From Xanthomonas massiliensis (GTDB lineage Bacteria > Pseudomonadota > Gammaproteobacteria > Xanthomonadales > Xanthomonadaceae): a stretch of DNA of 64,000 nt. Where the stretch lies: NCBI RefSeq assembly GCF_900018785.1, contig NZ_FCOY01000002.1, forward strand, positions 1 through 64,000. The letters run 5' to 3'. The notes under the pieces were generated by a model that made no database searches, was not told the origin of the DNA, and worked only from the letters and a program-made list of their open reading frames with translations. Position numbers and translations under genes: made by a program. Positions 56,645-64,000 of the stretch are shown piece by piece (position 1 is the first letter of the stretch; each line of letters opens with the position of its first letter).

Positions 56645-57180
56645 GGCCGATCCGCCCCCAGGCCGACCGGGGGCCGGCCGCGTCCGGCGCCCCCGGTGGT
56701 ATCCATGCACGCCGGCCAGGCCCGCCCGGCAGCTGCGCGCCTGCCGGTACCGTGCCGGCGGCATTCCTCGCTGCCTGGCGCAGGCGCCGGCGACCGAGGC
56801 CGGCGTTCCTGCGGAGCGGCCCGGTGCCGGACGTGGCGGGCATCGCCGCGTCCGGTGCCTCCCGTCGGCGGTCGTGTATCCACGCTCGCCGGCGATGCCC
56901 TGCGCTGCAGCTGCACGCCTGCCGGTACCGCGACGTCGGTGCCGTCGGCGTCTCCGCCATCCGGCGCAAGTCCTGCCCGCGATGCGGTGGCAATGCCTGT
57001 CGCCGCGCCTGCCTGCGGTCGCAGCCGGTGCAGGCCGATGCATACATCGCGACGCGAACAGGCTGGCGAGCGCGGGTGCCGCGATAGCGATACGCGATAC
57101 GTGCACGCGACGTGCGCGCCAGCAGGGGGTGCCCGTCGTGTTCTTGCCGGTCAAGCAACCTGGCAGGCCACCCTATCGGC

Positions 57181-57260
57181 ACCATCACCATCACCATCAC
57201 CATCATCAGCATCAGCATCAGCATCAGCACCGCGACCGCCACCGCCACCGCCACCGCCGC
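57181..57260. repeat. Compound CAC/CAT/CAG-type microsatellite
   Basis: Successive blocks of CACCAT, CATCAG and CACCGC hexamers without interruption for 80 bases. It is non-coding as far as I can see. Confidence 0.85.
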
Positions 57261-57284
57261 AACGGAATACCGGCGCCCGAAACG

Positions 57285-57312
57285 GACAGGGCCCGCTTGC
57301 GCGGGCCCTGTC
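57285..57312 (-). terminator. Hairpin after the YceI gene
   Basis: GACAGGGCCCGC and GCGGGCCCTGTC form a perfect 12-base stem with a TTGC loop, 22 bases after the stop of the minus-strand YceI gene. There is no T-run. Confidence 0.6.
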
Positions 57313-57334
57313 GCGTCGTGCACCGCGGCCGGGG

Positions 57335-58033
57335 TTACTTGGCGGCCGGGGCGTCGTCCAGCAGGCCTTCGGTGGTGATGCTCAGCTGCACCTCGTCGCT
57401 GACGTTCGGCGCGTAGGCGCCCACGCCGAAGTCGGTGCGCTTGACGGTGCCGGTGGCGCTGAAGCCGATCGCCTGCTTCTTGGCCATCGGGTGCTCGCCG
57501 GCGCCGTTGAGGGTGACCTCCAGGGTGACCGGCTTGGTCACGTCCTTGATGGTGAGGTCGCCGGTGACGGCCAGCTTGTTGGTGCCCGCCGCCTGCACCT
57601 GGGTGCTCTTGAAGGTGGCGTCGGGGAACTTGGCCGCATCGAAGAAATCGCTGCCCTTCAGGTGCTCGTCCAGCTTGGGCACGAAGGTGTCGAGGGTGCT
57701 CAGCGGGATGGTGACCGCAACGCTGGACTTGGTCACGTCGTCGGCGTCGTAGGTCAGGGTGCCCTCGCTGATGCCGAAGTGGGCGCTGGGCTTGGAGAAG
57801 CCGAAGTGGGTCCACTGGGCGAGGACATCGGTGTGCGACGGATCCAGGGTGTAGGTGCCCGAGACCGGCTTGATCGCGTCGGCGGCGGGGGCTTCGGCGG
57901 CGACCGGCGCCGGCGCTTCGGCGGCCGGGGCCGGCTGGTCGGCGGCGGGCGCGGCCTGGTCGGCCGGCTTGGAGCAGGCGGACAGGGCGGCCGCCAGGGC
58001 GAGGGGGAGCAGGAGCTTGCGGGTGGTGCTCAT
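57335..58033 (-). CDS. YceI family lipoprotein
   Basis: 232 residues. The lipobox LSAC puts the lipidated cysteine at residue 20, followed by an Ala/Pro-rich linker (about 21-55). The lipocalin-like YceI domain starts GTYTLDPSHTDVLAQWTHFGFS and ends RTDFGVGAYAPNVSDEVQLSI. YceI proteins bind isoprenoid or other amphiphilic molecules in the periplasm. A lipid anchor is a variant of the usual secreted form. It stands alone. Confidence 0.92.
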   Translation of the reverse strand: MSTTRKLLLPLALAAALSACSKPADQAAPAADQPAPAAEAPAPVAAEAPAADAIKPVSGTYTLDPSHTDVLAQWTHFGFSKPSAHFGISEGTLTYDADDVTKSSVAVTIPLSTLDTFVPKLDEHLKGSDFFDAAKFPDATFKSTQVQAAGTNKLAVTGDLTIKDVTKPVTLEVTLNGAGEHPMAKKQAIGFSATGTVKRTDFGVGAYAPNVSDEVQLSITTEGLLDDAPAAK

Positions 58034-58107
58034 GGTGTGGGACTCCGTTTTCGGGTGGTGGGACGGGAACAGCGACTACGACACGGCACGTGGCGCAGGC
58101 GGCGGCA

Positions 58108-58698
58108 TCACACGATGCGCGCGGCCTCGTCGAACCCCAGGCGCGGCAACCGCGGGAACAATCCCGCCGGGTCACCGTACCCCAGGTTGACCAGGAAATT
58201 CGAACGCACCGCGGTGCCGGCGAAGAACGCCTCGTCCACCTTGGCGTTGTCGAAACCGGACATCGGGCCGGCGTCCAGCCCCAGCGCGCGCGCGGCCATG
58301 ATCAGGTAGGCGCCCTGCAGGGTGCCGTTGCGCAACGCGGCCTCGCGGCGCGACTCGCGCGGGCCCTCGAACCAGGCCTTGGCGTCGACGTGCGGGAACA
58401 GGTAGGGCAGCTTGTCGTGGAAGTCCAGGTCGTAGGCGACGATCACCGTCACCGGCGCGGCCAGGGTCTTGGCCAGGTTGCCCTCCGACAGCGCCGGGCG
58501 CAGTTTCTCCTTGGCCTCGGGCGACTTGACGAACACGAAGCGCGCCGGCGTGGCGTTGGCCGCGGTCGGCCCCCACTTGGCCAGCGCGTACACCTCGCGC
58601 AGGGTGGCATCGTCCACCGGCCTGTCCAGGAACGCGTTGTGGGTGCGGGCGGTGCGGAACAGCTGGTCCAGGTCGGCATCGGCAAGCGGACGGGCCAT
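58108..58698 (-). CDS. RutE/HadB-like FMN nitroreductase
   Basis: 196 residues, the usual length for this family. It begins [26 protein letters not shown], then [49 protein letters not shown] and [10 protein letters not shown], all typical of the malonic semialdehyde reductase RutE group. It is cytoplasmic and FMN-dependent. No other rut genes are near, so the assignment to pyrimidine degradation is not supported by context. AGGAGACCGCCG precedes the ATG. Confidence 0.92.
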   Translation of the reverse strand: MARPLADADLDQLFRTARTHNAFLDRPVDDATLREVYALAKWGPTAANATPARFVFVKSPEAKEKLRPALSEGNLAKTLAAPVTVIVAYDLDFHDKLPYLFPHVDAKAWFEGPRESRREAALRNGTLQGAYLIMAARALGLDAGPMSGFDNAKVDEAFFAGTAVRSNFLVNLGYGDPAGLFPRLPRLGFDEAARIV

Positions 58699-58798
58699 CG
58701 GCGGTCTCCTCGGTCGCGGCGCGGGCGGCGCCCGGCACAAGGGGCGCAGTGTAGAGTGGGCACCGCGCGGCGGCACCGGGCCGGCCTGAAACGTATTG

Positions 58799-59767
58799 AT
58801 GCACGAACGGCAACGATCCAATGCCCTGGTCGCGCTCAGCGACGGCCGTGCCGGCAACCAGCGCCAGGCCAGCGCGCTGGCCGCCGCGCTGGCCGGCCAC
58901 GACGTGCCGCACGTGGTCCTGCTGCCGCATGCGCCGTGGCGCTGGCTGGCCCCGCGCCGGTTGCCGCTGGCCGGCCATGCCTACGGCACCGATTTCGCCC
59001 GGCTGCTGGCCGATCCGCCTGCGCTGGCGGTGGGCTGCGGGCGCCAGGCGGCCCTGGCCACGCGCCTGCTGCGCGACCGCGGCACGCGCGTGGTGCAGGT
59101 CCTCGACCCGCGCATCGCCGCGCGCCACTGGGACCTGCTGCTGGTACCCGAGCACGATGCACTGCGGGCGGCGAACGCGTTGACCGTGGCCGGCAGCCTG
59201 AACCCGGTGGACGATGCCTGGCTGGAACGCGGCCGCGCCGCGTTCGCCGCGCTCGGCCGCCTGCCCTCGCCGCGCGTGGCCCTGCTGCTGGGCGGGCCGA
59301 CCGCGCAGGTGCCGTGGCGCGAGGAACAGGTGCTGGCGGCGATGTCCCGCCTGGCCGCGTACCTGCGCCGGGCCGGCGGCAGCGTGCTGGCCACCGCCTC
59401 GCGGCGCACCCCGACGATGCTCGCGCAGGCATTGCCGCGGGCCTTCGCCGGCATGCCGGCCTGCACCTGGCGCGACGCGCGCGATGGCGCCAATCCCTAT
59501 GCCGGCCTGCTCGGCTGGGCCGAGGCGATCGTCTGCACGCCCGATTCGGCCAACCTGCTGTCGGAGGCCTGCGCCACGCGCGCCCCGGTGTATGTGATCG
59601 CGCCGGAATGCGCACGGGGGCGGATCGGCCGCTTGGTGCAGGCGCTGCTGCGCCAGGGCCGGGTGCGCGCGTTCGATCCGGCCCTGCCGCCGTTCGAGGC
59701 CGTGCCGCTGCGCGAGACCGCGCGCGTTGCCGCGCAGGTGCGCACACGGCTGCACCTGCCCGGCTGA
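58799..59767 (+). CDS. ELM1/DUF1022 family protein
   Basis: 322 residues. It begins [24 protein letters not shown], followed by [27 protein letters not shown] and LLLGGPTAQ. It then shows [21 protein letters not shown]. This is the pattern of the mitochondrial fission ELM1-like proteins, which resemble nucleoside-diphosphate sugar transferases. The bacterial role is unknown and may involve a glycan or envelope. The TTG just upstream is a weaker alternative start. Confidence 0.88.
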   Translation: MHERQRSNALVALSDGRAGNQRQASALAAALAGHDVPHVVLLPHAPWRWLAPRRLPLAGHAYGTDFARLLADPPALAVGCGRQAALATRLLRDRGTRVVQVLDPRIAARHWDLLLVPEHDALRAANALTVAGSLNPVDDAWLERGRAAFAALGRLPSPRVALLLGGPTAQVPWREEQVLAAMSRLAAYLRRAGGSVLATASRRTPTMLAQALPRAFAGMPACTWRDARDGANPYAGLLGWAEAIVCTPDSANLLSEACATRAPVYVIAPECARGRIGRLVQALLRQGRVRAFDPALPPFEAVPLRETARVAAQVRTRLHLPG

Positions 59768-59868
59768 ACCGGGCCGCGGCCACGCCGGCGCGCATCTGGT
59801 GACATCCGGCACTGCCCCTGCGCCGCGGCCGCCACCACCATCGGCTGCCGGTCCCACCGGAATCGCGC

Positions 59869-61326
59869 ATGGACATCTCTCGCAAGCATCTCGCCTATGG
59901 TGTGTTGTGCACGCTGATCGCCGGGCTGGTCCTGCGCGCCGGCATCGGCCTGGCGCCGCCCGGGTGGCTGGCGTGGGTGGCCCCGGTCCCGCTGCTGGTG
60001 CTGGCGTACTCGATCGCAGGGCGGGCACGCGCCTGCGCGGCCGTCGCCATCGCGAGCCTGATCGCGGCCAGCCACTACAGCGGCTACTTCCTGCTGGTGA
60101 TGCCGTGGCCGGCGGCGGTGCTGGCCACCTGCGCGCAAGCGCTGGTGTGGTTCGCGATCGTGATGGCCACGCGCCGCGTCGTGCGCCGCCTGCGCAACGG
60201 CTGGAGCGTGCTCGCCTATCCGGTCCTGTGGGTGGCGGTCGATACCCTGATGGCCGCGCTGCTGCCCGACGGCAACTGGGGAAGCCTGGCGTATTCCCAG
60301 GCCGACCTGCTGCCGCTGCAGCAGTTCGCCTCGCTGTTCGGCACCGCCGGCGTGCTGTTCGTCCTGTGCCTGGTGTCCTCCACGCTGGCGCTGCTGCTCT
60401 GGCGCGGCCATCGGCTGGCGCATCCGGTGCGGCTGGCCGCGGCGGTGGCGCTGCTGCTCGCCGCCGTGCTGGGGTTCGGGTTCTGGCGCCTGCAGGCGCC
60501 GGTCGCGGCCACGCCGCTGCGCGTCGGGCTGGCCTCGATCGACGATCCCATCGGCCCTGCCGCATCGCCCGGCCACTGGCGGCCGATCCGCGACCGCTAC
60601 GATGCCCTGGTCGCCAAGCTCGCGGCGGACGGCGCGCACCTGGTCCTGCTGCCGGAGAAGATCGCGGTGCTCGCGCCGGCGGACCTGCAGCAGTGGCGCG
60701 CGCATTTCGGCGGAATCGCGCGGCAGCATCGCCTCTGGCTGGCCATGGGCATGACCGAGGACGGCCCGCATCCGCACAACATTTCCTGGCTGTTCGATCC
60801 GCAGGGCAACCTGGTGGAGCAGTACGAGAAGCACTTCCTGGCGCCGCCCGAGCGCGCCCAGCAGTACGCGCGCAGCGACGCCTTCAACCTGCATGCCATC
60901 GATGGCCAGCGCTACGGCCTGGCGATCTGCAAGGACATGCACTTCGCCCGCTTCGGCCGCGCCTACGGCCAGCGCGAGGCGGCGGTGATGCTGGTGCCGG
61001 CCTGGGACTTCGCCTATCGCGATGGCTGGCTGGCCTCGCGCATGACCGCGACCCGCGGCATCGAGAATGGCTACGCGGTGGTGCGTGCCGCGCGCGAGGG
61101 GATGCTCACCGTGAGCGATGCGCACGGGCGGATGCTGGTGCAGGCGCGCAGCGCGCCGCTGCCCGGCAGCGCGGTGATCGCGGACCTGCCGGTGCCCGCC
61201 CGGCAGGCGACGCTGTACACCCGGATCGGCGGCCTGTTCGGCTGGCTGGACGTCGCCGCCGCACTCGGGCTGCTGGTCGTGGCCCGGCGCCCCCGAACTG
61301 GCCCGGCCGGGGGACAGCGGGGATAA
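59869..61326 (+). CDS. Apolipoprotein N-acyltransferase-like membrane CN hydrolase
   Basis: 485 residues. Six hydrophobic segments fill about residues 8-210, then a CN-hydrolase domain (about 217-450). The catalytic triad is Glu263 (LLPEKI), Lys321 (YEKHFL) and Cys354 (AICKDMHF). This is the layout of Lnt, which adds the third acyl chain to lipoproteins. However, it is shorter and divergent from E. coli Lnt, so it may be a paralogue acting on another amide or acyl substrate. It precedes the YhhQ-type gene by about 50 bases on the same strand. Confidence 0.82.
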   Translation: MDISRKHLAYGVLCTLIAGLVLRAGIGLAPPGWLAWVAPVPLLVLAYSIAGRARACAAVAIASLIAASHYSGYFLLVMPWPAAVLATCAQALVWFAIVMATRRVVRRLRNGWSVLAYPVLWVAVDTLMAALLPDGNWGSLAYSQADLLPLQQFASLFGTAGVLFVLCLVSSTLALLLWRGHRLAHPVRLAAAVALLLAAVLGFGFWRLQAPVAATPLRVGLASIDDPIGPAASPGHWRPIRDRYDALVAKLAADGAHLVLLPEKIAVLAPADLQQWRAHFGGIARQHRLWLAMGMTEDGPHPHNISWLFDPQGNLVEQYEKHFLAPPERAQQYARSDAFNLHAIDGQRYGLAICKDMHFARFGRAYGQREAAVMLVPAWDFAYRDGWLASRMTATRGIENGYAVVRAAREGMLTVSDAHGRMLVQARSAPLPGSAVIADLPVPARQATLYTRIGGLFGWLDVAAALGLLVVARRPRTGPAGGQRG

Positions 61327-61330
61327 TCCT

Positions 61331-61414
61331 GGAGGCCAGCACCACCGCGCCCATCGCCAGCACCGCGCGCTGCTGCTCGCGGTGCTGGCGATGGGCGCGG
61401 TGGTGCTGGCCTCC
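61331..61414. repeat. Perfect 37-base inverted repeat over the start of the YhhQ-type gene
   Basis: Bases 61331-61367 are the exact reverse complement of 61378-61414, with a 10-base spacer (CGCTGCTGCT). The right arm is coding (it reads AVLAMGAVVLAS in the transporter frame); the left arm occupies the place where the gene's first codons should be. Confidence 0.95.
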
Positions 61415-61879
61415 AACGTGCTGGTGCAGTACCCGATCAACGACTGGCTGACCTGGGGCGCGTTCACCTACCCGGCCGCGTTCCTGGTCAGCGACGCGGT
61501 GAACCTGCGCTTCGGCCCGCGCGCGGCGCGGCGGGTGGCGTGGTGCGGCTTCGTGCTGGCGGTGCTGCTGTCGATCTGGATCGCCAGCGCGCGCATCGCC
61601 GCCGCCTCGTGCAGCGCCTTCATCGCCGCGCAGCTGCTGGACATCGCCGTGTTCCATCGCCTGCGCGCCGGCAACTGGTGGCGCGCACCGGCGGTGTCCA
61701 CGCTGTGCAGCGCCACGCTGGACACCACGATCTTCTGGTCCATCGCCTTCGCCGGCTCCGGCCTGCCGTGGACCAGCTGGGCCGCCGGCGACCTGGCGGT
61801 GAAACTGGCCATGGGCACGCTGCTGCTGGCGCCGTTCCGCGCCTGGCTGTGGCACGCGATGCCGGCGCGGCGCGGCTAG
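61382..61879 (+). CDS. Queuosine precursor transporter, YhhQ/VUT family (start uncertain)
   Basis: 165 residues from GTG at 61382; an ATG lies at 61391. Membrane segments and NVLVQYPINDWLTWGAFTYPAAFLVSDAVNLRFGPRAARRV are diagnostic of the VUT family, which imports queuine or its precursors preQ0/preQ1. Coding similarity seems to begin further upstream (RALLLAVLAMG, from 61364). That region is replaced by one arm of a perfect inverted repeat and has no start codon in frame, so the 5' end may be damaged or misassembled. The stop is 3 bases from the convergent glnE stop. Confidence 0.85.
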   Translation: MLAMGAVVLASNVLVQYPINDWLTWGAFTYPAAFLVSDAVNLRFGPRAARRVAWCGFVLAVLLSIWIASARIAAASCSAFIAAQLLDIAVFHRLRAGNWWRAPAVSTLCSATLDTTIFWSIAFAGSGLPWTSWAAGDLAVKLAMGTLLLAPFRAWLWHAMPARRG

Positions 61880-61882
61880 CGG

Positions 61883-64000
61883 TCAGTCCGCACCGGCCAC
61901 GGCCGCCGGCAGGCCGGCCGCCTGCCAGGCCGCGCGCACCGCCTCGCGCGCGGCCGTGATCGCGGCGTCGACCGCGACGATGCGCGGGCGCCGGTCCAGC
62001 GTGCAGTGCAGGCCGGCATCGAGCAGCACCGCATGCGCGCGGTGCAGCGCGCCGGCCCGGTCGGCCGCCAGCAGGCCGGCACCGGCCAGCGCGTCCAGCA
62101 GTGCGGCGCTGTTGCGTGGCCGGCACAGCGCCGGCGCGCGCGCGGCCCCGGCCAGCACCAGGAACTGCAGCACGAACTCCAGGTCCACCAGCCCGCCCTC
62201 GCCCTGCTTGAGGTCGAAGCGCGCGCCCTCGCTGCGGTCCAGCGTGGCACGCATGCGCCCGCGCATCCGTGCCACGTCCGCGGCCAGCACGTCGCGCGCG
62301 CGCGGCCGCGCCAGCACTTCCGTGCGCACCGCGTCGAAGCGCCGCAGCAACCCGGCGTCGCCGGCCACGCCGCGGGCGCGCACCAGGGCCTGGTGCTCCC
62401 AGGTCCAGGCCCGGGCGCGCTGGTAGTCGGCATAGCTGGCCAGCGAGGACACCAGCGTGCCCTGGCCGCCGTCCGGGCGCAGGCGCACGTCGATGTCGTA
62501 CAGGCGCCCGGCGCCGGTCTGGGTGGCCAGCAGTGCCATCACCTTCTGCGCCAGGCGCGCGAACCAGCGCCCCGGCTCCAGCGGCCGGCGCCCGTCGGAG
62601 GCGGCCCCCCCGGGCGGGTGGTCGTGCAGGAACACCAGGTCCAGGTCCGAGCCGAAGCCGAGTTCGCTGCCGCCCAGGCTGCCGTAGCCGACGATGGCGA
62701 AGCTGCCGCCGGGCAGTTCGCCATGCGCCTGCACCATGTCCGCGCGCGCCATCGCCAGCACGGTGCGCAGCACGGCCTCGGCCAGGCCGGCCAGCTGCGC
62801 GGCGCTGGCCTCGGCCGGCTGGCGCCGGTCCAGCGTGGCCAGGCCGATGCGGAAGCTCAGCGCCTGGCGCGTCTCGTTGAGGCCGCGCAGCGCCAGTTCC
62901 GGATCGTCGCCGGCCAGCGCCGCGTTGCAGGCGCTCGCCATCGCGTCGGCATCGGGCAGCGGCCCGGCCACGCGCGCGTCGAGCAGTTCGTCCAGCAGCA
63001 GCGGGTGGGCGACCAGGCGCTCGGCCAGGAAGGCGCTGCGCGCGAACACGTCCACCAGCCGCTGCAGCGCGCCGGGCTGTTCGTCCAGCAACGCCAGGTA
63101 GGAGGCGCGGCGCAGGATCGCCTGCAGCAGCGCCAGCACGCGGCGCAGCGCGGCGTCGGGCTGCGGGGAATGCGCGGCGGCCTGCAGCAGCGCCGGCAGC
63201 ACGCGGTCCAGGCGCACGCGCGCGGCGTCGGACAGCCCGTGCACGCCGGCCGACCGGGCGAAGTCGCGCAGGGCGCGGTCGGCGTCCTCGGCCTGGGCGA
63301 AGCCGGCCTCGGCCAGGGTCCGGGCGTGGCCGCCGTCGGGCAGCGCGCGCCAGTAGGTGTCCAGCGCACCGGGCACCGGCTGGCGCCCGTGCGGCGCCAG
63401 CAGCGCGCCGAACTCGCCGCTCACGCGCTCGCGCACCGCCTCCAGGTGCGCGTGCAGCGCCGCCCACGTCGGGAAGCCCAGCCCCGCCGCGAGGCGTGCG
63501 CGGTCGTCCTCGTCGCGCGGCAGCACGTGGGTCTGCGCGTCGCGCAACATCTGCAGCCGGTTCTCCAGGTGGCGCAGGAAGCGGTAGGCCGAGGCCAGCG
63601 CGGCGGCATCGCCGGGGGCGACCTGGCCGGCCCGCGCCAGCGCGTCCAGGGCCGGCAGCAGGCGCGGCTGGCGCAGGGCGGCATCGCGCCCGCCGCGGAT
63701 CAGCTGCAGCGACTGCACCAGGAACTCGATCTCGCGGATGCCGCCGCGGCCGCGCTTGATGTCCTCGTCCTGCTCGCGCCGCGCCACGTCGGCCACGATC
63801 GCCGCCTTCATGTCGCGCAGGCTGTCCAGCGCGGTGAAGTCCAGGTAGCGGCGGTAGACGAACGGGCGCAGTTCCTGCAGCCAGGCCAGGCCGGCGGCGA
63901 TGTCGCCGGCCACCGGCCGCGCCTTGATCCAGGCGTAGCGCTCCCAGTCGCGGCCTTCCTGCTGGAAGTACACGTCCATGGCCGCGAACGACAGGGCCAG
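61883..64000 (-). CDS. glnE: Bifunctional glutamine synthetase adenylyltransferase/deadenylase, partial
   Basis: About 705 residues of the C-terminal portion; the gene continues beyond base 64000. Visible from the edge are the end of the first nucleotidyltransferase domain ([40 protein letters not shown]), the central helical linker, and the complete second transferase domain with [14 protein letters not shown] and [19 protein letters not shown]. The enzyme adenylylates and deadenylylates glutamine synthetase in response to PII and glutamine. No defect is seen. Confidence 0.97.
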   Translation of the reverse strand: MALSFAAMDVYFQQEGRDWERYAWIKARPVAGDIAAGLAWLQELRPFVYRRYLDFTALDSLRDMKAAIVADVARREQDEDIKRGRGGIREIEFLVQSLQLIRGGRDAALRQPRLLPALDALARAGQVAPGDAAALASAYRFLRHLENRLQMLRDAQTHVLPRDEDDRARLAAGLGFPTWAALHAHLEAVRERVSGEFGALLAPHGRQPVPGALDTYWRALPDGGHARTLAEAGFAQAEDADRALRDFARSAGVHGLSDAARVRLDRVLPALLQAAAHSPQPDAALRRVLALLQAILRRASYLALLDEQPGALQRLVDVFARSAFLAERLVAHPLLLDELLDARVAGPLPDADAMASACNAALAGDDPELALRGLNETRQALSFRIGLATLDRRQPAEASAAQLAGLAEAVLRTVLAMARADMVQAHGELPGGSFAIVGYGSLGGSELGFGSDLDLVFLHDHPPGGAASDGRRPLEPGRWFARLAQKVMALLATQTGAGRLYDIDVRLRPDGGQGTLVSSLASYADYQRARAWTWEHQALVRARGVAGDAGLLRRFDAVRTEVLARPRARDVLAADVARMRGRMRATLDRSEGARFDLKQGEGGLVDLEFVLQFLVLAGAARAPALCRPRNSAALLDALAGAGLLAADRAGALHRAHAVLLDAGLHCTLDRRPRIVAVDAAITAAREAVRAAWQAAGLPAAVAGAD

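Larger units (their letters stand above)
56645..57334. other. Intergenic, low-complexity, no gene seen
   Basis: 690 GC-rich bases between convergent genes. It contains the trinucleotide-type repeat at 57181-57260 and the hairpin at 57285-57312. The open frames here translate to low-complexity sequence. Confidence 0.6.

Noticed and set aside
57112-57378. Frame with alternating Thr-Ile and Ser-Ile residues
   Set aside because: It is a direct translation of the microsatellite and overlaps the end of the YceI gene.

Overview
The window looks like high-GC (about 70%) DNA from a member of the Xanthomonadaceae/Lysobacteraceae. I infer this from the dense TonB-dependent receptors, a xanthomonin-like lasso peptide locus, a XamI-type restriction system and an XAC0095-like protein. 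No rRNA, tRNA or CRISPR array was seen.

Bases 1-25136 form one giant palindrome. The left arm (1-12568) is the reverse complement of the right arm (12569-25136) with no spacer, so base x pairs with 25137-x. I found a single difference, at 7371/17766. Each arm carries the same genes: a TonB receptor with a divergent TetR regulator, a secreted two-repeat protein, a DUF4142 lipoprotein, a short-chain dehydrogenase, an exported BCP-type peroxiredoxin, a DUF2058 protein followed by decayed copies of its own 3' end, a small conserved protein, a YdcH-like protein, YaeQ, and a secreted protein that is cut off exactly at the palindrome centre. The structure reaches base 1 of the window. It is either a fold-back assembly or read artefact or an inverted duplication such as a hairpin end.

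Unique sequence follows from 25137. A tyrosine phosphatase gene (frameshifted) completes the receptor operon. A lasso peptide cluster occupies 26221-34294: GntR regulator, 48-residue precursor, fused RRE/transglutaminase-like protease (B), asparagine-synthetase-like cyclase (C), and on the opposite strand a TonB receptor translationally coupled to a lasso isopeptidase. An XRE regulator and a XamI-like restriction-modification pair (methylase frameshifted) follow, and then an IS4-type transposase remnant.

From 38350 to 48170 lies a coherent cluster: YheO-type PAS/HTH regulator, divergent TonB receptor, exported amidohydrolase, Rid-family protein, Tat-exported class V PLP enzyme, exported M61-like PDZ peptidase and a YitT-type membrane protein. 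It reads as an envelope system for taking up and processing a peptide or modified amino acid.

From 48513 to 51950 the DNA is accessory. It holds an XAC0095-like gene behind a leader that resembles the C4 antisense RNA switch of P4-type phages, then an AT-rich two-gene operon encoding an ORC/Cdc6-like ATPase and a protein with a HEPN-like R-x6-H motif. That pair is the best candidate here for an undescribed defence system. Housekeeping genes resume at 52000: aceE, a YqjI-like PadR regulator with a Fur-like protein and a siderophore-interacting flavoprotein, YceI, a RutE-like nitroreductase, an ELM1-family protein, an Lnt-like CN hydrolase, a YhhQ-type transporter and the 3' part of glnE.
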